Part shown: piece after piece, positions 49,201-57,604 of the stretch
Numbering within the stretch: the stretch's first letter is position 1
How the letters are laid out: the number at the start of each line of letters is the position of its first letter
Origin: Nymphalis io
Lineage: Eukaryota; Arthropoda; Insecta; Lepidoptera; Nymphalidae
Assembly: GCF_905147045.1 (NCBI RefSeq)
Contig: NC_065904.1
Span: 3,472,001 to 3,536,000, forward strand
Reading direction: 5' to 3'
DNA length: 64,000 nt
Program-made: the position numbers and the translations under genes
The notes under the pieces: generated by a model
The model's database searches: none
The model's input: the letters and a program-made list of their open reading frames with translations, nothing else
Told to the model about the DNA's origin: nothing

Positions 49201-52200
49201 CATAAAAAAATACCCGATAGAGAACTGCTAGAGCTGAGAAACTTTTCCTATTTCTGATTTTGAACTTCAACTATTAAAAAATCTACTACAACTTCTATGG
49301 TGAATATATTTTTTTAATATTTTTATAAAATCATCTTTATATAATCGTTCTCAGGCGCATACCTTCCTGTGATAACCCACCCATTCAAGGATGTACTGCA
49401 TGATAAAATATGCTGCCATATCATAATAAACGTATTCTATGCAGAGTCTTGTGAGGATTAAATTGTGAGTATAGGTACTGTACTGTACGTAGCAATACGA
49501 TTCACACTCACTCTCTATCTATTGTGATTGAATTATCTATGGTATTTTTTAAATGGTTAAAAACAAATCAAACAGACCTGTTTATAACATTATGATTTGT
49601 AGTTTTTTAAATATAGAATTATATATATTTGTCATTGAAGTTGTCAATTAAAATCATTGTTATTTATATGAAAACCACATCGTCTCTGTCTTACAGATAA
49701 AAAAATATCAAAATAAATTGCTTTATATACATTTTGTAAATAATTAAAAACATAATTCTTGTTTCGGTAACAATCAAATATTCAAAAACACATTTTTATA
49801 TAATTTACGGTAAAAATATATAAATTGTTAAAAACGTTTTTTAACATATTTTCACACATCTCTTAAAGAGATATTAAATTTTTAATGATTCTTCATTTTA
49901 AATATTAAAATTAAATATTATTAAACTTGCCGAGTTATTTCCATATAAAATTTACCTTATATGTAAAAAAATCTCGTTAACAAACAGCGCAATTACATTT
50001 TATGAAAGTATTTTCATCAGATACTTTCGTATTCATTTGTTTGAGAATTAATGAAAAAATATAGTCTTAATTATATTTGAAAATAAATTAAATTTATAAA
50101 GTTGCTATATATAAAACTTTCATGAACGACAATGTCCGATTATGGGTTGCATGAAAAGAACTTACTGTAATATTGGGATACTTGAAAATATTTTTTTAGT
50201 AGATCTTTATTGTATTGGTCTTTCTGCAAGGATTTAGATGGGTTCGTATCACATACTCATCATCAAAAAAACGTCAGTATCTCCATTGCTTTGTTCTGGT
50301 TAATAAATGAATGGGCCAGTGTAATTACCAGGTACACAAAATCTTAGATCGTATGATTGGCAGCGCCTTAACGGCGTTATATTTTGTACTTTTTGCAGAA
50401 CAAATGTGTATCTAATACGCGAAAGTAAATACTGTCATCAATTTACTCGTTTATTTTTCGGAATAAAAAAAAAATAATGTCTATGACCATGAAATGTTGC
50501 GATAAGAGCTAAATAAACTCGAGCTTATTTGATTTTTTTTTTTAATTTTAACTACGATAATTATAAGCTTAAATCTAAATAACGAATGTTTTTGATAACC
50601 ACTTTCTCGTAGGCATACATAAACTAGACCACACGTTTGATTATAATATTACAGACTAAAATTATTATTTAACAAGCATGCGCTGAAGATAAATTAATAT
50701 GGAATCACCTTTTAAATATGTTTCAACGAAAGTTTTAAATGCGCAAAAGGTTGTCACTTTATAAAGCTATATAAATTGGTCATGATAATGGCCAGAACCT
50801 TGCTGGTATAACCCTAATTTTCCGAGAAGGGATCTTTTGCAGGACGAATATTGCGTTGATTAACCTGTCTAGTATTAGGAAAACCACTTTTCATAGTTGC
50901 ACCGAAAGATTGTTTTTCTGATGAAACAAATAATATCTTAAGTTTAAACATTGTGGAACTTATCACGCAAAAAATCTCTTAAAAGACCTTCTGCTTCGTT
51001 AAATCCATTTGTAGTAGCAGATTTTGCACAATTCAACTGAAAAATACTGCTAGCATTTTGCGACTGTTGAACGTAACTCTATAAGGAAAAAATATATTCG
51101 AATAGGATTATTTACAAAATTCAAGATTTATTAATTGTCGACATTATTTATGTAAATTCTTTCGGGTCTATGTTATGTAATAAACCCTTTTCTTCCACTT
51201 AAAGTTGACACTTAAAGGGCGAAGTGATGGAGGTTTTTTTGTAGTCATAAATCACTTCGCCATGTGTTTTCTACTTCCATAGATTTATAAAGTACCTACT
51301 ATCTCTGAAGACTGAAGATTCATATTCTTTATTAGTTTGTAGTATAATAACATTTTTTTGTATGTATAAAAAAGGCGTTAATTTATCAATGATAAATAAT
51401 AATTATATAATATTGTATTGTAAATTTGGTTTTCCCTTAATTTAAGGACATGAAAATTTATCCAGTCACATCTTGTAAATGACGACTTCCAATGATGATG
51501 GTGCTTTTAACTTGTGCAAACCTGTCAGCCGCAAGGTCTCATTTACTCATCAGTTGTGTTCCGGTTGTATTGTATGTTCATACATATATATTCGGGTCGT
51601 AGAGTGAGCCAGTGTAATTACAGGCACAAGGGACATAATATTTTAGATACAGACCTAAGTCCATTGTCCTTCATACAGTCCATCCATATCTGTCTTTATC
51701 TTTTGTTTTGTCAACATGAACCAATAGATACATATGTACTTTACTTTACTTTCCACTACATACAAAATAAAACTTTAATGTTCTAAGAAGATTCAAGAGG
51801 GTCGTTAAAATGATTTTAACATCTTATCTCACTTAACTTAGGAAAAATTACGCTGAATTTTAATAAAAACTGGAGCAGAAATGCGAGAACAGATAAAATG
51901 AATTTTAAAAATTTTGCAAGCTTGTGCTGATCTTTTGTGGATTTTAGCTTCCATTGCCACCAAATATATTTTGCAACGTGGCGTTGCATTCAGTTATTGA
52001 TTCTTAACGTGATTTAGGTAACATTGCTCACAAATAAATGTCATCATTCCTATTCAATAAATATTCGAAAATAAAATTATGACTATGTTAAATTTATATT
52101 TCGGAATTCTTAGACTTGGCCTACACCTGGCGAAGAACAGCGTAATGGAATTTTAATTACTTCATTCTTATTAATAAATTAACAACATTAAAATGAAATC

Positions 52201-54633
52201 TAAAATACACAGAATTACCGACTGGTCTTCAATGCGGACTTAGGTGGAAAATTATCGCTCAGGAATGCGTACGTATGCCCGGGCTTGTGCGCAGAGACTG
52301 TTATGTGCGTTTGAGTGTATATGTAATGTAAACGCAGTGGAATGACAAAAATGTTCAAATACGAAACGTTAATTTTGCTTCCAAATAAAAAATACCATAT
52401 AATTAATTGTGTCTAAAATAACATATTAAAGAAATAATTTGTAACGAAAAGAGAATTAAAGATAATATAAATATCTTCTAAGTTCCAATGATCAGATTCT
52501 GGAATGTTCTCATTTATTTAAAGTAACTTCTAGGTATCCGACGACAGCTAACGAGGGCGCAAAGTTTGCGACCACGAAGTTTATTAAAAGACGACGGCGA
52601 GTGAAACGAGAATGAAGGGAACTCTTCAAATTACATTATTTCTGTAAATGTTCCGCGTTATACTACATTAACTTTCTTGATTTAAAGTTTTAGTGTTTTG
52701 CCCATTACATCATCGCAGTATAATGAATTTCAATCTAATATAATTGTTTCTAATTCATTGGCACTTAATATCATATTCGTAGTTAGCAAAATAATCGCGT
52801 GTTCTTCAATTATTCGAAAAGACTTATGCACCTATTATTGTAAAATGATCGTACATAAAACAGGGACAATAACTAACCAAAATTGCATCGCAATCGGATT
52901 GACGGCAGAATACAAAATGCTATAAAAAGAGATAATGTGTTGTTATGGCTTAAAAATCCCAAACTGGAACAATTGTAGGTGAGTTATAAGATTTAAAGTT
53001 AAGATTATGAGATTCAAAACTCTACAGGCCGTTACATTACTTTTACATTAGATAAATAGTAGTATATACGTACATCTATATAGGAAGCATTTATGTAATC
53101 CGAGTCCGGTTCTCTGTCGACCGTTTGCAGCACCACTCTGTTGTAGTCATCTGTAAATAAACACTATTATTACGATATTGCGCTTGAAATACAATTTTTA
53201 CTTTGATTAAGTTTTTAAATAGGAGCTCGGAGTAAGTGAAATATTGTAAAGCCAGATCCAATTTCGTTGAAGCAAAGAATTCCTTTGTGTTATACAATTT
53301 TAATATAAGTATAAAAAAATTATTATGTTTTCAAATAAAAGTATAAAAACTGAGTTATTTTCTAATTTAATAAAGCTTTCATGAAAGTAAATTGTTTATA
53401 AAACATTTTATGTATATATAATTATTCCTAATGGTATAAATGTGAATATTTGGTTTTCTATTCACAATAATAATAAAAGCCGTGATGGCCCAGTGGTAAT
53501 AACGTGAATTTTAACCGATAATCGTGGGTTCAAATCCGGGTAAGCACCACTGAATTTTCATTTGCTTAATTTGTGGTTATAATTCATCTCGCGCTTGACG
53601 GTGAAAGAAAACATCCTGTGGAAACCTGCATGTGCACCAACGCTCTTAGACATTGGCACTGTAAGAAATGTCAACCATCGCTTACATATCCAATGCGCCA
53701 CCAACCTTGGGAACTAAGATTTTATGTCCCTTGTGCCTGTAATTACACTGGCTCACTCACCCTTCAAACCGGAACACAACAATATCAAGTATTGCTGTTT
53801 TGCGGTAGAATATCTGATGAGTGGGTGGTACCTACCCAGACGAGCTTGCACAAAGCCCTACCACCAGTAATGGCGGCATTACAGACTTTACGTTTAACCC
53901 GATTGAGACCGCAACTATATTAAATAGGTTCTATTAAATTACACTATTTAATGACACTAACACCTACATTAAATGAAACCTATTTGATTGTATAGTGTAT
54001 CTAATCCAAATTAGCATATAGAATATAACAACGCAAAATACGTATTTAATTCTATTTTCAAATGTGTCATACCTTTATATTCATTTATATTGCTATTGAA
54101 CATTTGAAATTGCTTTTTAAGCTGACCTAAAATATTATCGTAACTAATATTCTCAACTAGGGTGTAACGTTACGGCCTATGTACCACCGACTGGGTACAT
54201 ATATTAAGTATATGTAACCAGCTTATTGTGATCAGTTCTCAGCAGCACTTTACTCAAAGTGAAGATGTTAGATTATAATCAGATACAAAAAAATTAAGGA
54301 TTCACGTGCGTGTGGTCGTAAAGAGGCGTCAACCTGAACCGACTTATAATGTAACACTCAAGGAATTCAACGAAAAACGTGCGAAGAAAATAATGCTCAC
54401 AGGGAACGGGTCGAATTGCGACTAATGCTTATGTTATAACACGTAACATTACGTTTTACTGGAAAATGAGCGTGAGACACTACATATGAACTTTTATTAA
54501 CAGAAAAAAGACGTTGTTTAATATCTATATATTTTTCTAACTTACATGGAGTTACTTTTTGATTCTGGTTCTTGTGTAGATTGGTCTTCTTTTGCGCGTG
54601 ACGACATGCGTGCGTTTCTACTTTTGTTGCTGT
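32642..54633 (-). CDS. Receptor-type protein tyrosine phosphatase with two PTP domains (kappa/mu-like), cytoplasmic part, 14 exons; both domains degenerate
   Basis: The exons, in order of transcription, are 54633-54546, 54143-54073, 53150-53074, 47205-47071, 43972-43835, 40451-40285, 40122-39987, 39908-39659, 38257-38181, 37708-37577, 36694-36566, 35056-34869, 34767-34632 and 34555-34475 (UGA). A same-frame extension runs on to 32642. All splice sites are GT-AG and all phases agree, giving 601 residues to the UGA in this window. Layout: charged juxtamembrane linker, domain 1, linker, domain 2. Domain 1 has the DYINASYID, TQGP and HCNDGGGRSG motifs, but WPD is WHS. Domain 2 has DYINAVFVD, TEWP, WPM and VVSPDGRSRAG, without the Cys. 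The spacing of the domain linker (QTPRFTIGDC, NREKNRDVLVVPPD) resembles vertebrate R2A/R2B receptors such as PTPRK; a fly Ptp36E or Ptp99A relationship cannot be decided here. It is probably a membrane protein with scaffold function. The ectodomain and membrane exons are missing to the right. Confidence 0.9.
32943..33002 (-). repeat. Coding minisatellite: four 15-bp repeats in the tail ORF
   Basis: The plus strand shows GTCGAATCCGCTAGC, GTCGAATCCGCGGCG, GCCGAATCGGCTCGT and TGTGAATCGCCCTGC in a row. Together they encode ADSxx-type pentapeptides in the phosphatase tail. Confidence 0.85.
34475..34555 (-). CDS. Receptor PTP exon: last helix of domain 2 and UGA stop
   Basis: The acceptor TTATTTTGCAG closes a 76-nt intron (34556-34631). 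It reads TEYKYCYDLVLHYVLHYLNK then DMNEKK and TGA at 34475-34477. The EYK.CYD block is the expected last helix of a PTP domain, so this stop is a natural end. The frame nevertheless continues open beyond it. Confidence 0.92.
   Translation of the reverse strand, partial: TEYKYCYDLVLHYVLHYLNKDMNEKK
34632..34767 (-). CDS. Receptor PTP exon: domain 2, degenerate signature loop
   Basis: 136 nt, acceptor CTTTCGCAG, donor ATG|GTAAAT. It completes VVSPDGRSRAGVYCAANACI and ends RRHRPQLVENM. The catalytic Cys is lost and the loop is one residue shorter than HC-x5-R. Confidence 0.95.
34869..35056 (-). CDS. Receptor PTP exon: domain 2, WPM loop to missing Cys
   Basis: 188 nt, acceptor GGTTCATAG, donor CACC|GTATGT. 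It reads LTELMAGVKAPP, LFQLTCWPMGHKVPSSTNSL and ends GPVCVVSP. WPD is WPM, as in PTPRK-type second domains, and HC of the signature is SP. Confidence 0.95.
35060..36560. other. Phosphatase intron, nothing recognised
   Basis: A mildly GC-richer stretch at 35690-36030 has a minus-strand ORF without splice or motif support. Confidence 0.4.
36566..36694 (-). CDS. Receptor PTP exon: domain 2, FWPEG
   Basis: 129 nt, acceptor TTTGTTCCAG, donor AAA|GTGAGT. It reads QQYPPFWPEGRHSKKYGPVF and ends TWIFRINKK. Confidence 0.93.
37200..37291. repeat. Long (TA)n tract inside a 17-bp perfect inverted repeat
   Basis: AGCTACATTATCAGCGA (37200-37216) and TCGCTGATAATGTAGCT (37275-37291) are exact complements, and the space between is almost entirely TA repeats. 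The following GGGTGAAAGAAATTTTAAAA to TTCAAACAAACAAAC (37300-37370) is a phrase of common lepidopteran repeats. Confidence 0.85.
37577..37708 (-). CDS. Receptor PTP exon: domain 2, REYIVTEWP
   Basis: 132 nt, acceptor TGTAATTAG, donor TCT|GTGAGT. It reads GYTKPREYIVTEWPLIRTQG and FWSLVYDYECAAVVVL. The plus-strand ORF over it is a shadow. Confidence 0.95.
38181..38257 (-). CDS. Receptor PTP exon: domain 2, DYINAVFVD
   Basis: 77 nt, acceptor TTTTTCAG, donor GAT|GTAAGT. It reads DNFRPYLTSFQGNSFTDYIN and ends AVFVD. It is the domain 2 counterpart of 53074-53150. Confidence 0.95.
38335..38510 (-). mobile_element. Degenerate Metulj-like SINE
   Basis: The minus-strand order of SINE words survives: GTGCTTGT near 38480, CTGCACTAGAGCAGTGTGAT, GAGTTTCTTGCCTTCTTCTT and CAGCTGTGAG. 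It lies in a phosphatase intron. Confidence 0.45.
39420..39605 (+). mobile_element. Degenerate Metulj-like SINE
   Basis: GAGCCGAGCTGGCC and ATGTTCAAATCCGAGCAAGC mark the tRNA-like head. The body is eroded (CAGTGAGGTGGTATAATCTC). It lies in a phosphatase intron. Confidence 0.55.
39659..39908 (-). CDS. Receptor PTP exon: end of domain 1, linker, start of domain 2
   Basis: 250 nt, acceptor TTATCGTAG, donor CCAC|GTAAGT. It reads EQYKFVYDTLEEQV (last helix of domain 1), then VSELSQRLKQK, QTPRFTIGDC and NREKNRDVLVVP. The last block is the KNR..D..PPD entry of domain 2, typical of R2-type receptors. Confidence 0.95.
39987..40122 (-). CDS. Receptor PTP exon: domain 1, signature loop
   Basis: 136 nt, acceptor CACTTTCAG, donor GAG|GTAAGA. 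Joined to the previous exon it makes HCNDGGGRSG (HC-x5-R intact), followed by VYLAIDANLELAEEEDCFDV and a KGLIENE end. Confidence 0.97.
40285..40451 (-). CDS. Receptor PTP exon: domain 1, degenerate WPD loop to active-site Cys
   Basis: 167 nt, acceptor TTTATTCAG, donor CAA|GTGAGT. It reads LLQFHYTQWHSHTCPFSNAL and ends GPMVVHC. The catalytic WPD loop (normally WPDHGVP) is WHSHTCP, so the general-acid Asp is absent; the nucleophile Cys of HC is present. Confidence 0.95.
41151..42345 (+). mobile_element. RTE-type LINE, 5'-truncated, inside a phosphatase intron
   Basis: The open frame 41151-41936 starts within the reverse transcriptase: FVDFNKAFDT, RGVRQGDPISPKLFS and LRFADDLILFSD (the catalytic FADD box). 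It continues with a YLGQLIS and LLYGCQTW region. TAA at 41934 and a frameshift near 41940 follow. The C-terminus WRWAGHMMREKEEKWTRLV, WYPRDGKRNRGRQTMRWEDD and LEEAFVGRQ ends at 42235. These motifs are those of RTE-clade elements. A TTTATTTATTTATTTT tail ends it. The copy is dead but well preserved. Confidence 0.9.
43020..43311 (+). mobile_element. Family B retroposon in a phosphatase intron
   Basis: It runs from CTGGTGGTAGGGTTTTGTGC to CTGCCTATACAATA plus an A tail, with GACCACTTACCATCAAAAGG in place of the usual AGGTGG arm. It is moderately diverged. Confidence 0.8.
43835..43972 (-). CDS. Receptor PTP exon: domain 1, C.QYWP
   Basis: 138 nt, acceptor TGCCACTAG, donor GAT|GTAAGC. It reads VMCVQYWPPNKEKDETYGDI and ends RTFRLYKTEKD, the C.QYWP...YGD block. 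Confidence 0.95.
43975..45010. other. Phosphatase intron, nothing recognised
   Basis: AT-rich, without recognised repeats. Confidence 0.4.
45012..45204. repeat. Tandem duplication of a 99-bp unit
   Basis: The 93 bases starting AACCTTTTGATAAGTTAAAT are repeated without change with a period of 99 (45012-45104 and 45111-45203). The minus-strand ORF over it simply repeats itself and is not a gene. Confidence 0.92.
45595..45875 (+). mobile_element. Degenerate Metulj-like SINE
   Basis: GTAAGCCGATATTATTCAGT, TTAATTTGTGTTTATAATTC, AAAAGCTCCAAATC and TAGCCCAACAGTGGG keep the SINE order. The B box is lost. Confidence 0.6.
45880..47065. other. Phosphatase intron, nothing recognised
   Basis: No repeat family or exon was recognised. 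Confidence 0.4.
47071..47205 (-). CDS. Receptor PTP exon: domain 1, YIVTQGP
   Basis: 135 nt, acceptor TTTTTTATAG, donor AAG|GTAACA. It reads NAYIVTQGPTEETVVSFWRM and ends LTKTFDFIK. This matches the conserved AYI.TQGP...T..FWRM block of PTP domains. Confidence 0.95.
47585..47735 (+). mobile_element. Degenerate family B retroposon fragment
   Basis: GCTCTGGATACCAGCCACTC, ACCAGATATTATAATATATA and TGAGTCAGTGTAATTATGCC follow the family B order. Confidence 0.5.
48300..48540. repeat. Degenerate lepidopteran interspersed repeat (unclassified)
   Basis: GCGCTAATCTCAGGGTCGAC, ATCACATTACGACCAACGGG and AATGCTCATCTATCAGCCAA resemble phrases of widespread lepidopteran repeats. No ends were defined. Confidence 0.4.
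48545..50265. other. Phosphatase intron, nothing recognised
   Basis: The minus-strand ORF at 48750-49046 is long for this composition but has no start, splice or motif support. Confidence 0.4.
50270..50370 (+). mobile_element. Family B retroposon fragment
   Basis: TTTGTTCTGGTTAATAAATG, GGGCCAGTGTAATTACCAGG and ATTGGCAGCGCCTTA keep the family order with erosion. Confidence 0.45.
51540..51655 (+). mobile_element. Family B retroposon fragment
   Basis: CAGTTGTGTTCCGGTT, GTAGAGTGAGCCAGTGTAAT and CAGGCACAAGGGACATAATA are well conserved, with a short TA-rich insertion between. Confidence 0.6.
51660..53065. other. Phosphatase intron, nothing recognised
   Basis: A patch at 52530-52610 is GC-richer, with no reading frame support. 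Confidence 0.4.
53074..53150 (-). CDS. Receptor PTP exon: domain 1, DYINASYID
   Basis: 77 nt, acceptor ATTTACAG, donor GAT|GTACGT. It reads DYNRVVLQTVDREPD then SDYINASYID, the core PTP motif. It has the same length and phase as the domain 2 exon at 38181-38257. Confidence 0.92.
53477..53634 (+). mobile_element. Metulj-like SINE, 5' half, joined to family B
   Basis: The head AAGCCGTGATGGCCCAGTGG, B box GGTTCAAATCC and CTTGACGGTGAAAGAAAACA run to ACCTGCATGTG. The sequence then changes abruptly into family B. Confidence 0.85.
53635..53868 (-). mobile_element. Family B retroposon lacking its 3' end
   Basis: The plus strand CACCAACGCTCTTAGACATT to CAAAGCCCTACCACCAG matches family B in reverse. 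The A tail and the TACCATCAGGTGG hairpin are missing at the SINE junction. Confidence 0.85.
54073..54143 (-). CDS. Receptor PTP exon: entry to domain 1
   Basis: 71 nt, acceptor AATATTAG, donor AAAG|GTATGA. It reads YDNILGQLKKQFQMFN then NINEYK, and joins DDYNRVVL next. The usual KNRY motif is not recognisable. Three acceptors were possible; this one keeps the phase with both neighbours. Confidence 0.65.
54546..54633 (-). CDS. Receptor PTP exon: juxtamembrane linker
   Basis: The acceptor is TTTTTTTACAG and the donor is CAT|GTAAGT. The frame that joins correctly downstream reads SNKSRNARMSSRAKE and EPESKSNS, a polar, charged linker expected between membrane helix and domain 1. It needs one base from an upstream exon not identified. 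The plus-strand ORF over it is a shadow. Confidence 0.65.
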
Positions 54634-54699
54634 CTGTAAAAAAAGGAAAAATTAGGGTCTTAAATAAAAAAATAAATCTCAAAACATCAATAAAAATGA

Positions 54700-55005
54700 C
54701 GGTGTCTTATTTATTTGTTTTTATTGCTGATGCTAACCCATCATGATTATAATAGTGGGTTGATTATTCGTCATTAAATAAATTGTTAAAGCGCTATTGT
54801 CGATTATATTATGTATTATTTCATTATTTGGTTTTTAACACTCTCCCTTCAAGTGAAATTACTTTACACCGTCGGAAACAAAATTACTTTAACTAACCAT
54901 ATTTTGTTTATATCAAAAACATTAAATAAAAAGTTGAATATTGTTTTTTTTAGTCTGTAAAAAGGATTATCCAATTTGAATTCAATTATTCAAATTGCAT
55001 TGACG
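54700..55005. other. Sequence upstream of the juxtamembrane exon, nothing recognised
   Basis: No membrane-helix exon was found here for the phosphatase. Confidence 0.35.
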
Positions 55006-55009
55006 AAAC

Positions 55010-55058
55010 AAATCCTGGCACATATTATAAATATTATATGTAATATGTGCCAGGATTT
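55010..55058. repeat. Perfect 18-bp inverted repeat (hairpin)
   Basis: AAATCCTGGCACATATTA (55010-55027) and TAATATGTGCCAGGATTT (55041-55058) are exact complements around a 13-base AT loop. Confidence 0.9.
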
Positions 55059-55059
55059 C

Positions 55060-57335
55060 ATTCTCTAAACGCATATAGTGTAATTATTTATGATAATATT
55101 TGCGGAAGCCTAAAACAACAGGCATAAAGGATATAACAATACACACTTCACAGAGCCTTGGTGTAGGTAGAGTTTAGCTAATACGATTTACAAATTACAA
55201 CTATAAATATAATTATACCTTTAATAAACACCTCCATGTATTCGTTTGACAGTGAACTAACGAGAACCGTGAGCTTGAATAAATAACATAACACTGTGTA
55301 ACATATCTCCTAGATCTTAGATTTGAAAAGTATGTGAGCCTGTGTAATAATCTGATATCGCTCTTACCGATTTCAGCCTCTATTCTCAAAAGTGAATATT
55401 TCAGGTACGTAACCAAAAACTTTCCGACCTATGAGAAAGAAAACACTGCCATTTTTTAAATTTTTTTTGACCATGTCTCTTTTTATGATTATGTACCTTA
55501 ATTTTTTTTGTCTTTGTTTCTTTTTGGTGAATAAAGTTATTTATTATTATTTATTATTATGTCTGTCTGTTTGTTACCCTATCACGCCTAAAGCACTGTA
55601 CTTAACAATTGTATTTAAATTACACAAAAAAGTACTGAAAATTTAGTGTCAATGGCAAATATAAATTTGATAAGAAAAGAATCGCAGGTAGCAGCTAGTT
55701 ATTAATATATTTATAAATAATTGCTTCTACAATGATCGACAATTTTATATTAGAGCATTGTCAAGTCCCTCAATGTTGCAATACTATTCTCCAAATAAAT
55801 ATAAATGATGTAAATATTATTTTAAAAAAATGTGTAAAAATGTAAATAACAGGATTATTATTTAAAGTCTAGTACTGGTATAAATCAAACTTAAAAAAGT
55901 TAAGTTAAAGTACTTGGGAATTTGGTCTTTATTTCATCAACATCGGTTGAGTCTTTTAGAAGTTATAACAACGGAATGAACATAAAACATGTACGCAACA
56001 AGTTAACGTACATATTTGTTTGTTGCTATCTCAAACATATACTCGTAAATAGGTAATTTTAATCATTAATCATTAAAAAGCGTTTTTTCCTCTCGTAATA
56101 TTGTTAGTAACTCCATAAACAATACTGTAACGCGGGCCTCTGCCAATATAGAAACCAAATAACCTTTATAACTGTAAATATGACACTCGACAAAATGTTG
56201 AAATTTGTTCATAATTAACTAGTTCATTAGTTTTCAACGAAGCGGTTCAGTGTCAGTGGAGCGAGAGATGTTACTAAACACTTCGCTTTGGAATACTTAA
56301 AAATATCCCCCTGACCTTTTACTTCAGTTAATGAATATTCAAAAATAGAACTCAAAATGGGGTCGTGAAAGTGTAAGCGTATTTTATATTGACGTTACTT
56401 ATATTCAAAATATAAAATTAAATATTAATTAAAATGAATAATTCCTTTATTCAAAATTAACTTTTTGAAATCAAGTACGAGTTAAGTAATTATGTATAGT
56501 TGTCTCAGCTTGCGACACAGGGTTAGTTAGTGCAATCAAGCCATGAATGTAAAGCAGTTTTATTTAAATCTTATCGTTTCTTAAAATAATAATAATACTA
56601 TAAGACATTTAGGTCATCTTTTGATTTTATGAAAATGTTGATTTTACACAAACAATATCGCAAAATTTGTGGCAAGGTGTTCTTTTCAATGAAATAAGAT
56701 CAGTCTTAAGGGATCAAAGATAAGGGATGATCAAAAGGATACTTTACTTATAAAGCCGTCTTAAGCACTCGCCAATCGATACTTTTGTGTTCAGTGGAAT
56801 TGACAAGCAAAAACTGACGTTTCAAAAATGCTTTAATAAAACTGAAACTCATTTTAATTAGAAAAAAAACTTAATTATAATTTAATATTAGATGATAGCT
56901 TAAAAGCGGTGAACAAGAAAAACTAGCAAAACTGTATTTATGAGCATTATTGGCTGGAATTTAAAAATACGAGAAAAACTAAAAAATATTGAAGCCACGC
57001 CCTTTTATTGGGAGGGTCAGTATACTTGGGTATATCTGAAGGTTAGTAAATATTGCATCGATATCGTCAATATCATTAACAAATATCATTAATATGAAAT
57101 TTCTACTCTTGGCGATGCAGAAAATATTTTCAAAAGTATTGAATATGCTAACGTAATCTTAAGCTGAATGTCGTCAGTACAAAATATTGTAAAAGTAAAA
57201 TCGGCGTTTGCGATTTATGTTCTTTATATCTATTTATTCTCTAACTCATTATAAAATAGTTTTAATTGTTTCAGTTGGTAAATATGCTAATCTGGATTAG
57301 GTTATACAGCTTTGTAGGAACTACTTCGAGAACGG
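55060..57335. other. AT-rich DNA, nothing firmly recognised
   Basis: A short word near 55240 (CGTTTGACAGTGAACTAACG) resembles one near 63290. No exon of the phosphatase ectodomain was identified. Confidence 0.4.
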
Positions 57336-57337
57336 AT

Positions 57338-57600
57338 ATTTGAAGAATACGTGTGGGATGGGCAGCATTTGGCAACTTTCATCAAGTTACGTCACATGTA
57401 CTGCATTGTTTGAAGATGAAAGTTTTCAACAAATGCATCCCACCCTTGATGACTAATGGTGAGACTATCTATAAATATTTTATAATTTGCTATTATAACT
57501 TGAAAAATTAGCAAACTGAAGTGCCCGACCGGATTCCATCCGGGGGTTTTGGGAGACTTTGGAGGATTATGTCCAGCAGTGGACTACGAGTGATTCAATC
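57338..57600 (+). mobile_element. RTE-type LINE fossil (C-terminal reverse transcriptase)
   Basis: One frame reads RIRVGWAAFGNFHQVTS, then LHCLKMKVFNKCIPPLMTNG, the RR...GWAAFGKL...LK.KVFN.C.LP..TYG block of insect LINEs. GGGGGTTTTGGGAGACTTTG and ATGTCCAGCAGTGGACTACG (57540-57590) fit the 3' end of the same type of element after a deletion. Confidence 0.6.
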
Positions 57601-57604
57601 ACGA

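Noticed and set aside
54073..54126. Shorter version of the domain 1 entry exon (acceptor ATTTTAG|GTC)
   Set aside because: It would force the juxtamembrane exon into a less natural frame. The 54143 acceptor fits both neighbours.
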